DNA of 64,000 nt. Source: Alentia gelatinosa (Eukaryota > Annelida > Polychaeta > Phyllodocida > Polynoidae). The notes beneath the pieces are model-generated. The model searched no databases, had not been told where the DNA came from, and saw nothing but the letters and a program-made list of their open reading frames with translations. How positions within the stretch are numbered: the first letter of the stretch is position 1; every line of letters starts with the position of its first letter. A program made the position numbers and the translations under genes. Below are positions 13,301-28,300 of the stretch, piece by piece. The stretch covers positions 44,495,950 through 44,559,949 of the forward strand of contig OX465579.1 in assembly GCA_950022655.1 (NCBI GenBank), in the 5' to 3' direction.

Positions 13301-16300
13301 CGGCGAGCCGTCCACCCAGATGACACTGAACACGTTTCATTTCGCCGGTCGTGGAGAGATGAACGTGACGCTTGGAATCCCGCGTCTCCGGGAAATCCTT
13401 ATGGTGGCCAGTAGCAGCATCAAGACACCCAACATGGACGTGCCCATCCTGTCCGGTGCACACGCCATGAAGAAAGCCAGGCTTCTCAAGAAGAAGTTCA
13501 CCAAAGTCTACCTCTCCCAGGTGAGTGTGACTTCCTCTGGCGTCTTGTAACTTTGATTATTTTATTCTATGAAATGGAAGTGGGGAATAATGAAGAGTGT
13601 TTCTCTATTTTTCTATAGCTATAAGGGTATTTAGATATATTGGTTACAGGTATATTATCCACTAATAAATGTCATTGAATTTGTTTAACTCCTTCCAAAG
13701 ACCAGACCACTCTTTCTAAACTCACTTGAGTTTTCTACTACTACCCCACACTCAATAGCAACAAACTACAGAGTGACAGGGACAAATAAACTTTATTTGC
13801 CAAACATTTAATAAAGTTTGGATACCTGCTTTTATCCTACCCCTAATAAAAAAACTCCATAGGTTTAACATTGGGTCACTGTATTCGGTCTGGAGTTCAG
13901 AAAAAAAAAAATCGCTCTAGTGGGATACACTTGACATATGATGTCATTTGTTAATGTAGAAGTAATTTAGATGGGCGGGGTGGGATAAATTCTAAACCAA
14001 ACTCGAGTTAGTCATGTTATTGTTCATCACACTCCAGCAAGATCGTGTATTACTGCTCTCGGCTTCGCCTCGCGCAGTAATACGCGATCTTGCCGTCATG
14101 CAATAAACAACAACATGACTAACTCTTGTTTGGTTTCTTCATATTACCTAGAAACTCTTCCCCAGCCTTATTCTATCTGTCAAACCTTTTGAGAGTACTG
14201 CCCAGTGTCACAGATAAGCTTTAAACAACCTGTTTGAGCTGCTGGCCACTACTTCGAGCCTGATGAGCACCCTGTGAAACCGCTGCGGGAGTTCAAAACA
14301 AATGGATTCCCCCTTCCAACATCACACCAAACTAGGAAAACCCCCGCCAGATATGTGATGTTGTCATGTCAACAACCAGCGTTACTATAAGTTTGGTTCT
14401 GTCAACATCGCTATGATAGCGAGTGGTCTGGCTATAAATAATGCGAGCAGACGACTGCTCAGTCACTTTGATGCGGTAGCTCGAGCAAGTGAAACCTTAG
14501 CTACGTTTTCAGATCTAATAAATGTCATTGAGTTAAACTATCGAGGTGATACAGGCAGTTATAATATACTTATAAAATAGATAGGATTTTCGGGAAGGGA
14601 GTGAGTCTTCTCAACTGATCTGTATACATATATCACAGCTCTGGGTATGTTTTTCTACTCAGTTCTGACACTGTCCAATTAGTTATCCCTCTGGGCTTTA
14701 TTACTCATTTTCGCATGACTATAACTTACATCCCTGAGAATGTAATCGAGTAATGTTTCAATGTACCTATCAAAAGTCGGTAACCAATTTGCCAGGGCCA
14801 TTTATCGATCACAAAATAAACGTCGTATTCCTGAGTATCTTAAATAAACTGTTGGAAATTAACGTATACTGGAGTTAACAAATCAAAGGAAATGTTGGAT
14901 ATTTTCCCCTCTTCTATTACGTGTCTACATTAGATTAGATGTATCATTATTGTTATGTACTTGCCTTTAGGTCCTAGAAGATTTAGAAGTAACAGAGACG
15001 TTATGCATCAACAATGACTCTAGAGAGTGAGTATTTTCCCTTTGATTTAAGCTAATAAATCTTGATATAGTCTCGACAACACAAGGGGTGCTATTCAGTA
15101 CGTTCACTGTGCATTATAATCATACACCAAAACAGTATAGATGTAATAGGTATACAATCACTCATATGACTCTTGGCAATGGGCAATGTTCTACAAATGA
15201 ATTAGTACATCACCATATCTGTGTGTATATCGTCGCTGACCATGTGGGACGGAAGAAGAGCGATCGAGTCTCCACAACGGTTCTCTATAAACACATCAGT
15301 TAGCATGTTTTGCCCTCAGTCCTGATACTGTACAGCTATTTTCCCTATTAAATTTTATTCATGGCGATTTCTTCTAAGCATGATTTGCATCCCTGTATGA
15401 CTGGTTTATTTGGTTGACAGCCGAAATCGAATGTACAAGTTGCGGTTCAGCTTCCTTCCACACGACATGTATCGAGAGGACTTCTACCTGACTCCCAGTC
15501 GGATCCTCCAGTATGTGGAGAACTACTTCCTCGAATCCCTGGTTTTTGCCATGAAGAGGAAACGCGAGGAGCTCAGCAAAACCAGGTAAGGCTTTCACCA
15601 CCAACCCCTCCTCCCTTATACATGGATAATAGAGCGGTGCATCGGTAGCATGCTGGCCAGTGTCTCAAGGGGGGGGGGGGGGCAAATTCGAATCTCTAAG
15701 TGTCCCTGGTTGATCGTCATTATCTTATGAATCCTATATCATCGTTATATGATACTGATATTATACAAGGGGGGGGGGGGGGGGCAAATTCGAATCTCTA
15801 AGTGTCCCTGGTTGATCGTCATTATCTTATGAATCCTATATCATCGTTATATGATACTGATATTATACAAGGATGCTGGTAGTTACAACGATGTGAAACC
15901 GCAACAAACTTATCTTTGACACATTACTTAAATATCATATTAACTTTGTTGACACTGACCATTCTACAATTTATATTTTTGGTTATTATCAGGTGGACGG
16001 TTGGTCTTTAGGTCATGGCTATAGCCTATCATAGTACACATGCTTGTAGTCACTAGGCGAACTCACCACATTTTTGCCTTTTATAACTAACTAAGTATAG
16101 ATAAAAAAAAAAAAAAAAAAAAAAGTATAGATAGGAATATGATTTCTGATTTAGACAAAGTTTTATGGTGGTACAATGCCTTACAATTTTAATATTAAGT
16201 ATTTTGGGATGGATCTTCAAAAAATAGTAATTCAGTTGGAGGGGGGGGGGGGGGGGGGCTTTTGCAGTTACAGGTTCATTTTTAAGAACTCATTATGGAC

Positions 16301-19300
16301 ATATTTCTACCCCTTAAACTGGTTCAATCATAATATGATATGCCTAATTTGAAAGAGAATGAAAAACAATAGGTGCTTGGAAGTGGAATTTTCTAGGTAG
16401 ATTTGGGGTTTAAAGGCGACTATTTCTATTTTGGAATGCACTCTTAGCTCTTGTTATCACAAGGCAGTTCTACACAGGGTAGATCTTCCACTGTCGTCCA
16501 TTTGTAAACAGATACCTTGTAGATATTTATATGGTCATCAATATACACGAGTGACAGATGATATAGTGATGATTATGATACATACCAGTTTAGAATCTTT
16601 AGCTAGGCTATGATTTACCTCATAAACTGAATATTTTCGCTTCACACAGACCTTGAACTCTTTGACAGTATTACAATGTTTTACACCTTCTTCTAAAAAG
16701 AAGCTCAATATCTTAGTTTGAACACTCATATACTGCCTGAACCTCAGATCCAGTCAACAGTAGCGCCCGCTCTCGTAATATTTACTAAACATCCAATGTA
16801 GTCGTCACCGTGCTAACTGTGACGCCATCTAGAGTATCAAAGATCGGGCCCACTAAGCTGCACCCAGCGGCATTTAGAATAGCTTTTACAAACCAGAAGA
16901 CATCACTGTGAACCCCTGTTTCTCCTAGTTAGTGACAATCATCTGAAATATGTGGCCCAAAATGGCATTTACCTAGATTTACTTTTGATGAATTTGACAT
17001 GATTTACTGAAAATTATTAAAAGATGTGGCTATACACAAAAAAGATAATATCTAAAGTTGTTCAGTCAAATAAGCAACAGCAACAATTCATATTGATTGC
17101 AGCAACAAAATGTAGCAAATACATACTTTAGTGATGACAAGCAGAGTCGTTTCTTTATCCCAATTTAGTTGCGGAAAATATCAGTAGAAGACGCCACTGT
17201 ATCATGTGGCTCCCTCTTGTGAAACTGGGAGATTCTCGTTGTAGGCTGACGAGAATCTTCTACCTGGATCTACTCTGAAGCACCTATTATCTCACCCCTG
17301 GAATAAATGTCCATAGGCTTAACATTGGGAACTCGTTCTCCATGCCCGTACAAGTATTGCAGTTCGTTCTCCATGGTCGATATCCTGTGTGTTGTCCATT
17401 CTTTTTGTGCGTACAGGGGTGAGATAAATACAGAAAGCAACTTGTTTTGGTCAAAGAAGTCATTCTCCAACTCGTTTGAACGCTATGTGATATTCACTCA
17501 GTTGTCACCTTGTTCATATCACTCCGCATCAAACTCGTGGAGAACGACGACTTTGATCAAAACTTGTTGGTTTCTTCTTTAATATGTACCCACGGACTTA
17601 GATGATCAATATACCTTTAGGGATCATTCTATGCCCTTGTCAAATTTCGCGAGGTGTGCAATGATGTCCGGTTTGGGGAAGTTATGAGCTAATTGCATGA
17701 CATTAGGAACAACTAGAAAGGGGTGTAAAACATATTGGATATATTGAATATCTAACCCTGACTGAAATTCGTTTTATCACATGTCCGTCATAATACAAAC
17801 CTCTAGAATTTCAAAAGGGAGTCGGATTACTTCTGGGAAAAATAACTTATTGATCTCTCAGTGCATGTTAAAATTCGAGCACACACTTTGGTGATTTGGA
17901 GACGTGGAGTCGTTCATTGCCATAACCATGCATGAGATCTCAGACCATTTGGCTAAGGCTCCTCAACTGAAAATGTAGTACCTTACAACGATATTATAAG
18001 TCAGAAACTATACATGCTCATGTTATTTGGAGCAAGTTTCTCCCATAGAGATGGGTTATAGTCCCTCAACTTCCTCAAAGTATATACATACACAATATTA
18101 CCATGATTTCGATCTGAGTGGCCGTATTCTCCGCGTAGTTGACGCGTAGTATTGCGTAGCGTCAACTACAAGGAGAATACGGCCACACAGATCGAAATCA
18201 TGGTAATGTTGTATTTATTACTCACTTATTTTTAGATTTAAGCAATAAATATGATCGTTAAAAAACTTTTCAACGTAATTAAGAAGTTATGTTTGGGACT
18301 ACTTTCATCTCAAAAATCCTTATCCTCCTAGGAGGGTACGGAGCTCCGTATCCTCCTCAGTAGCGATCTGTAATCTCCATAGGCTTAGTATGGAGACTCC
18401 GTATCAGGTGGGTAATAAATGTCAAAAATGTCATTCTGTAACTCCTTTACTTGGAAGTCGCGAAGCTGATTTATTCTTTTAGACATACTCATAATATAAT
18501 CATGTTACAATGCAGTCAACGATAGAAAGCATTAAACAAGTGGGTACTACGATTAAAGTTGGCCGTGTTACACGACGGCACGCCCATTGTTTAAGGCACA
18601 TGTTGTCATATTGCAATAAGTGGCATTCCTTTTACCTCGAGCTGGGATTTTGAGATTGTGATACGATAACTAAAAGTGAAATAGGCTTTGTTGTAATTAA
18701 GATATCGAAAGTATTTCCTAAGGTATCATATGAGGCACTCTTCATGCTGGTTTGATTATACTGTGACTTAAGCATCAATACTGGTTAAGCAAAATAAATT
18801 AAGCAGTGATGGGTCTTCCCGCTTATCGGCCCAGGTCGTTGTATTGACGTTAGTATAGAGCGCCACGTTCGACCAGCGTTGAGTCGCCCAGGGACAGGCC
18901 GTACTTATAGGCACAGTGAAGCGGCATTAACAGTCCTTGACGCCATCAGCTGTCTGTCATAATGCGGGTCCTGACAGTGGTCAGATCTCACCGGCCTCGT
19001 TGTGGATACCGCCTTGGTCACGTGGATGCGCGCACCAACACTTCCGGCCGCCGCTAGAACGACGCCACGTCCGTAGGGCGTCATTTCCGGGCGCCATTTT
19101 TGCTCATTAAAAGGCCGGTGCGCTGGTGGGCCCTTACGTTCACAGGTATGAGTCGTGTCTAGAGCTGGGTCACCTGTGTAGCATGGCCCGCTATCTGGGA
19201 GCTCACCTGTATCGGGACTGGGTCCGCTTTGATCAGCGCGGGCAGCAAACGGACCTGAGCCTCGTTAGGCCGCTTAATGAGAGCGGGCTCTGAGGGTCGT

Positions 19301-22300
19301 TAAGGGGGACGACCTCGTCAGGCGAGCTTCTCATCCCGGGGACCCACCAGCTGCGCCAACCTGCTCCCAACTCCCGGACCACTGATCCTACAGGGTGTGC
19401 TCAGAGGCCGATTAGCTCACTTACATAGGACGCGTGCACATCACTCGATCTGATCGCCACATAAAATGCACATGTTACATTCAATTTCATCAACGTGCAT
19501 GATTTTGATAGTACTTGTTAGCTCACTGTACATGATCTAGGCAGCATGCTCGATTTGGACATGGCCTTGTCTACATCAATACGATGTATGTTAAACAATT
19601 TTTTCGCCATATATGATTTCGACGGTACTTGTTAGTTCACTGTACACGATCTATGCACCACAGTTAATTTTCAACGAGATCTGCTCTGCATAAATATCGT
19701 GCACAAAACATACAATTTCTTCGCTATGTTGCACAATATGTAACCACCACAAAATAGGTCGTAGGAATGCATGACCGGCACACACATGTTAGCATTATGA
19801 ATCAACAAAATAATTTTCTCTTCTTTTTTGCCAATCAGATAACACTTAGCCACTTCCTAACAACAAGATATTCCCTGATAACGCATGTTGTGGTCACTAA
19901 TTGTCACCCACTATTTGATAGTGTCAACCGCTACAACTACCTGATAGGCAGCATTTTTATAGGACATATTGGTTTATCCTACCCCTAATAAAAAACGACA
20001 TAGGTTTAACATTGACTCAATGAATTGCATGAATAGCATTGAATTAAGGGTTATTTATGCACCAAGGTGAATAAAAAAACGGACCAATCAGGGACGAGAT
20101 AACGAAAGTAGATCCGGCAGCATTGACAAATGTGGCCATCCTCTGATGAGTGTCAACACGCTACTAACATGGATAATTACAAAATTTTCTCTGTATATAG
20201 GTGAGATGGGGTAGGATAAATACGAAACCGAGCTCGAGTTAGCCTTGTCAATGTTTATACAGGGCGTTGGTTTATGCCGGGCTTTGGTTTATGCCAGGCG
20301 TTGGTCAGGTCTGCTACTCACTACACTCGGCTAACGCCTCACCTAGTAATACACAACCTGCCCATCATGGCATAAACATTGACAAGGCTAACTCTCGTTT
20401 GGTTTCTATTAATTCCATTCCCTATGAGCGTGAAATCTTTATTAGTAGGTGGATGGTTGGTCTTTAGGTTATGGCTATAGCCTACTGTAGTACAACTGCT
20501 TGTAAAGTCACTAAATGACCTGACCACATTTTTGCCTTTTATAGCTAACTAAGTACAGATAGGAATATGATTTCTGTTTTGGACAGAAGGTTTTATGGTG
20601 GTTCAATGCCATACAGTTTTGATATTTAGTATTTTGGTATGAATTTTAAAATAATAGTGAATTCAGTTTTGGGGGGACATTTGTAGTCACAGGTCCATTT
20701 TTAAGAACTCCTTTATGCACGTATTTCTACCCCTTAAACTGGCTCAATCATATTATGATATGCCTCATTCGAAAGACAATAAAAAACAGTAGGTGCTAGG
20801 AAGGGGAATTTTCAAGGTAGATTCTATATTTACTGAGATATTCAAGTATTTGTTGAAAGTGGGGGGGGGGGGGGGGATTTTGAGTGAAATGGGCATACTC
20901 AAACAGATGTTTACTCAATAATGATTTACAGTGAGCATTGGTGTAACATTTACCATCTCCATAAGTGGCACTGACAGTTACTTACCCTCTAGAAAGTGTC
21001 ATAATTTAGGTTTAACTTGTATTTGGCATGATATTCATGTATTTTTGCCTAATTTCAGAGCATGGGGGGGGGGGGGGGGGTATCAGCCATCTTTGAATTT
21101 TAGTGCAGTCATGTTCCCCCAGAGGATTCTAGTTCCTGTCACTATCCAAGCATATTGGCACATGCCCTATACCTATATCCTTATAAGCACACTAAGTATC
21201 TGGTTGAAGCTCAGCCTCACTTTGAACATGGAGCCTGTAGTATGTCAAACTAACACTAGATGGAGCCATAACTAAGTACAGATAGGTGTATGATTTCTTT
21301 TTTTCTGGAGAAGTTTTATGGTAATGCAATATCCTAGTTTTATTATTTAGTATTTTGACATTGATTTGGAAAAGACAAACTACTTTATGAACTTCCCCAA
21401 ACACCTGACAGGCCCAGTAATCAAAGTCTTGTAAGATATGCACAAAACTTTTATAAGTTTCTCCTATGGTAACCCAACACCTCTCTTTCCCCTCCCCTAT
21501 ACCTCCAATTCCCTCCAACTCCTGGGGGCTTCCTTGATCTCATAATAATTAATTATTGGTGGACCTTGTATTGAGTTCTAAATGCCTCCACCTGCTAATT
21601 TGGCATTTAAAGGCCAATATTTCTATTTTAAAATGCACTCTTAGCTCTTGTTCTGTATTAGATACGGTGTCATCCGTTTTGAGAATCACTAAACCTTATG
21701 ACTCAGTTTCTTAGGGTTTGGATAAAGAAACAGTCAGCTGAGAGAATTCTTGGCAAATATTACGTTTGTTTAGGTCGAGGTTATCTTGTGCGTGGCAGGA
21801 TTAATCATTAAGAGGTCATAATTAGATGATTTAAGATGTGTACGTACTCGGGTGTACTCGCATATCAGATAATTGCCGAGGTACAGTATGCTGTATTTTG
21901 TACATTTTAGAGTATGCACACACTGTAGTTGGGGAGAATGGCGCTGGATTCAGGATTCCCCTGTAGTAGGCATTATCACGGGACCTTCTCTACAAAGGAG
22001 AGATTAGGGTTTTAACGAGGCGGGGTCCTACGGTAGAGTCGGACTGAGAGGTTGGCACCCTACACGAAATGTGTACGCCAGTAGATGGAGCCACCCGTCA
22101 ATATTTTATAGCACGTTCATCTACTAAGCGTCCGTGGTGCTCGCGCACCCGCCACTTACATGGAAACGCGTCGTTAGGCCGATAACAACATCGCATGCGC
22201 TTCTCAGCGCCCGGTGGAGAATTAATTACAAGGCTTTGTGTTATTAGAAACATAAATAAGAAGTTGCGTGTCTGAGTTTAATTGTAGGGTTGTGTTCTCG

Positions 22301-25300
22301 AGGTGCTTGGGGAGCGTGTTCGTGTTGTTCCCCAGCAGGTTTTTTCCCACCCAGCCGGGCGAAAGATGTCTAATGCCCGCGTCCGAAGCTGGGCGTTTGG
22401 CGCCGGGCGTTCGTTATTGGGCGTCCGGTGCCTGGCTGTGGTTGGCGGACGCTCGGTGCTGAGTGCATGTCTTCCAGCCGAGGGCGCGAGTCTCAGGCCC
22501 ACGTGCATAGGGCCTCGAGTTTCAGTCACACCTGTCCAATGTAATCCCGTCCTTCTGAGTACCCCTGTAATAATATCAGACACATGGAAGTTTAAGAACT
22601 TATTCTTAAGCTTATGCTACCCGATTAGGTATATTATGCCAGTTTTCAATGTTTCTATTGATATTCATGTTTTCATAAAAAAACAACCCCCCCCCCCCCC
22701 CCCTGATATCAATATAGCAAATGCTAAATTATTTAATTCAACCACAGCCTATGACCTGCGACTGAACCTCCCCATTGGCCCATATAAAGACTTGAGCTTT
22801 CCCTTGATTCCCCAGTGTAATTAGTATGTAATGCGTAAACCCTATATTGCAATGAACAATATTTCAATGTTTTTTTCTGACCCGAACTGGCAACCCTGGA
22901 CTATAAAACCTCGTTAGTACAGAAGTTAAGGTATGATAAAGTTCACCTTGAAATTCCTATACCAAAGTGATTTTTAGATTTAAAAAGTGATGAATCATAA
23001 AAATTCAGGGCATTGTAGTTCCTGCGCGGACCGTTAAAGAAAAAGATAACCACATTCAGGTTCACCCTCGGAAAAATCCAGTTATTAGTAAGAAATCAGC
23101 GAATGCATGATAAGTCATGCTAAGACAGAAGAACCTTTAAAAAATCATAGTATGAGGTAATTGAAGGGTGTAACGGATAAGTTCAATTAGTGCTAAATAG
23201 AAATTCCAACCATAGACTTATTGAACAGATAGTTTAATGGAAAGTCGTTACTTCAGGGTTGCTGCTTGCCACAGTGCAGCAAGTGGAATTCGTCTGTGAA
23301 GACTCGTTGTTCGCATTCTACTCGCGCCACTTTTGTTTTTCATGATTGACGTCCAGGAAGATGTCGTGTTGCCTATCGCGCAACAAGCGTACACATTTTC
23401 TGCTTCAGACCGACTATTAATCTGCTATAGGGTCCATCATGTTTTGAAGAAAAATGAGTGCGCACCAGTCCGCGCCATGTTAAATATACGGCCAAGAAAG
23501 TTCTGGCAAACTTTCCACCGAGTGTTTCTCTCTTGGATCTTTCCAGTTCGTGTCGTAAGCAATAATTCTTAGCTTAATGGAGTGGCACACACAAACAACA
23601 AAATTGCTTTTAAGTGTTTTTATTTCGTCGGTAATATATTAGGGGACAGCTCTTGAAGTAGCGACTTTAAACAGCGGGTCCAAAATTAGAGATTGGAGAC
23701 CACCCATGTAACATTTATTACAGGGAACTGCATATGCTGATTAGTAGGAAAGCTGATAAAGGACTATGCGTTAGAATTCAATCCATATGTATCACCTCCA
23801 TCTTCAATCTGGTCAGAATAAGCGACATTTAATAGCACTTTTTTTCCCTAACTTTACCTGGTGATGAAAAATATAGCTTTTCTGGAAGGCTTGCAAAGGG
23901 TAGCCTAGTCTCAAATAAGGTTTGAATAAATCATCTTTTTGCATGTCGACTTTTGCGCGGAGTTTGCGTGGCCCTAATGCAGACTCACATGTAACTATTG
24001 TAAATGCAGGTTGCGCTTGCCCGTGGTTGGGTGGGTCCAACAGAAACTCCGTTTTTTTCCCCGGAGTCCACACGGGAGATCCCCGAGCGGCGGGCGGGCT
24101 GGTAATTGTTGTATGCCCGGTGGACCTGCTGATGGGGGTAGTTTTGTTGGGTGTATCGACCACCCATCGGTACTCGGGGCTTAGCGGGGCCGCGTCGGGC
24201 GGTAGGCCCCGTCTCGTCCACCGACGACCATTACGGCCCACGGAAGGCACCTGCCATATCGCGCGCTAATCTATCTCCCCGATACTCCAGCCTATGCATA
24301 GCAAGTAGCAACCTGTCCGCCGCGAGTGTCACTGTCGCTCGCTGTGTGGTGCTTCTTCACCCCTCCCCCGTCCCGCCCCACCCACCGGACGACCAAGCCC
24401 GGGGCACGGGCTCGGGAGGCACGGGCATTATTATAAGCACGGGCGGCGTAGATAAGGCAAAACGGACCACGGACTGGTGAGAAGTGGTCGCCAGCCTGAT
24501 GCGTTTTCCATTTGCTCACCGAATTGGTGTTGGAACTGGTCGTCAGCTGAACCACATCTCAGCCCCATATCCACAAAAAAAAAGACAAAATAAAAAGAGG
24601 TGGAGGATGACAAAAATGAAAACAGAACTTGTACAAGTCTTGAACAGCGGGATGATTTCAACCGAATGTTCCTACTCCTCCACGCGGGGCGTACTTTGTA
24701 TCCTCGATGCAGGGTGTATGGGTGTAGTATTGCCCCGTGGTGTATATCTTAAATACAATCTGATCCCAGGCGTTGTTCTAAAGAGGGCCGGGGTTGATCA
24801 GGGTCGGCCCTGGATGCACCCTACGCCAGAGACGGATGACTTCAATTATAGCAGCTGGAGCACCTCAATATGTCAGTCCGACGAGTGCACCAAGGTCATG
24901 ATATAGGTCATTTGGGGCAAGTAGGTAGGGATGCAGTAGGTAATGGTCAAAAGCCAGTAACAAAGTTCAGAGGGATATGGGAATGAAACTCTCAGAGACT
25001 TTGAAGTTATTATTCAGAAATATCTGATACGTATACAGTATAACAAATAGCGATTGAATAGATATAAACTTCAAATATGGATGGATATACCTAGATGTTT
25101 ACATAGTCTAGTTGGTTAAGACGGGACAGGAATATGCTGTTGAGCATAAAAAGAGTAGATATATATATTCTAGATAGACGATATACATATTTACAATTCC
25201 CAGTGAGTTGGTATAACACAGAAATGTTAACCGCCGCTGTAAACGAGCCTGAACATCATAGAATAGACCCGACTAATGCAAGATACTCTAGACAATATGT

Positions 25301-28300
25301 CTCCTGACAAGGTACAAATCTCTGTCTGAAGCCATGCACCTGCGCATCTTGTGTCATATGTATTACATAAATTGATGGAAACCACTGCAACAAGCCATGA
25401 TACTTCTGTAATAAAAAAAACAAATTCTTGTAGTATACAATATATTTCAATCAAGTGACATCTCACATTCTTTTCGTTGCAGTTTGCTCAATACGGGGTC
25501 AATCAAGGAGTCCATGGTCAAGGAGAAGGAGACGACTGACGCAGTAAGGAAGGACCAGGAGCAGGATGACATTGATGACGATGACTTACACGACGGTGAC
25601 GCCACGTCAACCAAACGTCGTGAACGTCAACTACAGGGTCGCGACTATCAGGGAGAGGAGGATGAGAAGGATGAGATGAACATACAATCGGATGACGACC
25701 AAGAAGCAGGTCAGTTGTTATTTGAAGGTCATCAGGGGTTGGAGAAGAGCATTGTAAGGATTGTATAGATTAAGCTCAGTGGTTATTTGAGAGTCCTCAG
25801 GAACAAGCTGAGGGCTTTAAATACGGAAGTCAGCAGTTATTTTAGGATCACCAGGGCCTGGTTTAGGGTTCTCTGAGGTTTGAAGGAGGGAGGTCAGAGT
25901 AACCACGTTTCGAGTGAAGCTTAATGTATGGTCTATATTGTCTAATGGGTGGCTAATTATTAGCAGGTGGACGGTTGGTCTTTAGGTTATGGCTATAGCC
26001 TACTGTAGTACAACTGCTTGTAAAGTCACTAAGTGACCTGACCACATTTTTGCCTTTTATAGCTAACTAAGTACAGATAGGAATATGATTTCTGTTTTGG
26101 ACAGAAGGTTTTATGGTGGTTCAATGCCATACAGTTTTGATATCTAGTATTTTGGTATGGATTTTAAAAAAATAGTGAATTCAGTTTGGGGGGGACTTCT
26201 GTATTCACAGGTCCATTTTTAAGAACTCCTTTATGGACATATTTCTACCCCTTAAACTGGTTCAATCATAATATAATATGCCTCATTTGAAAGAGAATAG
26301 AAGACAGTAGGTGCTAGGAAGTGGAATTTTCAAGGTAGATTCTATATTTACTGAGATATTCAAGTATTTGTTGAAAGTGGGGGGGGGGGGGGGATTTTGA
26401 GTGAAATGGGCATACTCAAACAGATGTTTACTCAATAATGATTTACTTTAGGGATGGGCCGAGATGAATTATCTCGGTCCCAAAAAGTGATAACATCACA
26501 TGCCTTGACCTAGCCAAATTAATTAAGATGCCTGAAGAGTCCGAACCGGATGAAACCTTGACTTATTCCCCACCAACACTGCTAAAATAACAGCATTCCA
26601 CCAAGAAATCTGCTTGGTGCAAAAATCCCCAACATTGTACTATGTTGGAGAGTGAGAACACGGCTACAGCCGGTTCCCAAGGTGGCGGCGATTGTTGTTA
26701 CATAGGTAACGATTGTTAGCCTGGAGATATCATAGCAACCTGGTTCAAAAGTGACAGGAAGTTGTCATTATCAAGGTAGCATCGGCTTAAGCCACGTCTT
26801 ACTAATTTCAATAATGATTTACAGTGAGCATTGGTGTAACATTTACTATCTCCATAAATGGCACTGACAGTTACTTACCCTCTAGGAAGTGTCATTATTT
26901 AGGTTAAACTTGTATTTGGCATGATATTCATGTATTTTTGCCTAATTTCAGAGCATGGGGGGGTATCAGCCATCTTTTAATTTTAGTGCAGTCATGTTCC
27001 CCCAGAGTACTCTAGTTTCTGTCACTCTCCAAGCATATTGGCACATGCCCTATACCTATATCCTTATAAGAACACTAAGTATCTGGTTGAAGCTCAGCCT
27101 CACTTTGAACATGAAGCCTGTAGTATGTCAAACCAACACTAGATGGAGCCATAACTAAGTACAGTTAGGTATATGATTTTTTTTTCTGGAGAAGTTTTAT
27201 GGTAATGCAATATCCTAGTTTTATTATTTAGTATTTTGACATTGATTTAAAAAAGACAAACTACTTTATGAACTTCTCCAAACACCTGACAGGCCCAGTA
27301 ATCAAAGACTCGTAAGCTATGCACAAAACTTGTATAAGTTTCTCCTATGGTAACCAAACACCTCTTTTCCCCCTCCCCTATACCTCCAATTCCTTCCACC
27401 TCCTTGGGGGCTTCCTTGATCTCATAGTAGTTGATTATTGGTGGACCTTGTATTGAGTTCTAAATGTGTCCACTTGCAAATTTGGCATTTAAAGGCCAAT
27501 GTTTCTATTTTTTAAAATGCACTCTTAGCTCTTGTTTAGGAACTTGTACAGCGGGTTCTTCTAAAGATATAACGAAGTGACTCCAAGAAATATTAGTCAC
27601 AGTTTGAGTATAGTTGGTTAAGTCTTCCACTTTTACCTGCCGATCTATTCAAAAGAGTTTGAATGTAGGTTCAGGATTAGAAATTCATAGCTGCTGGATC
27701 GATGAAAGGGCGACACCTATTATAATGCTCCTTCCTAATTCTCTACCGGCTGGGCACATTCAATCATAGGCACCATTTCTCTTCAAGGGAGAGTCCGATG
27801 GGACAGTGTAAACAGTAAAATTAATAGTTCAAATTTGGGAAGGATAACGAGAATAGATGCAGACATGAGGTAGTTCTAATTAACTCAACCACCACAAAGT
27901 CGACGGATACAAGCGTGCTGTTGGCACCGGACCGCCCCAACCAACACAAGGTACCGTAATGAGTATTGAAGATAAGTTAAAGGGTTTGACCAGGAAAGAA
28001 TGAACGGGGTTATTGACAAGACTTCTCAAGCACCAGGATGTTTTTGTTTTTATCTGTCAGCATCGGTTGTGTGTGGAAGTGTTCCTGCCTCGTATTTATA
28101 ACTTGTTTTTATCTGTCCGTATCTAAAATATTTTGTTTTTATTGTGGATTTCTATTCTGTACTCCCGTAATTAAATTATAGATAGATACATGTATGTGCA
28201 TATTTGTTGATATCTTATTTGGAGAAATATCATGAGAATAATGGGCACTATTTTTGAATGTAACGCTTAATAGGGCTAGGGAGAAAACTGCTACTCTGCT

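Larger units (their letters stand above)
15586..25482 (+). other. Intron 19 (9.9 kb), repeat-rich
   Basis: A large intron between the jaw start and the acidic insertion. It holds two R1 copies, three fold-back elements, a tandem duplication, several homopolymer G or C runs and GC-rich patches at 18840-19440, 22290-22520 and 23940-24480. The stretches 16460-17280, 18430-18840, 19440-19970, 21655-22290, 22900-23940 and 24480-25480 show nothing recognisable. Confidence 0.85.

Noticed and set aside
13995..20406. Possible CRISPR-like repeats (palindromes at intervals)
   Set aside because: Eukaryotic introns; repeats are fold-backs of differing sequence, not identical direct repeats with regular spacers.
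22303..22824. 173-codon + strand ORF
   Set aside because: Runs through a poly-C tract (proline run) and GC-rich words; no domain.
25710..25768. Coding continuation of exon 20 beyond 25709
   Set aside because: The frame stays open for 19 more codons, but the donor at 25710 and the phase of exon 21 support the splice.
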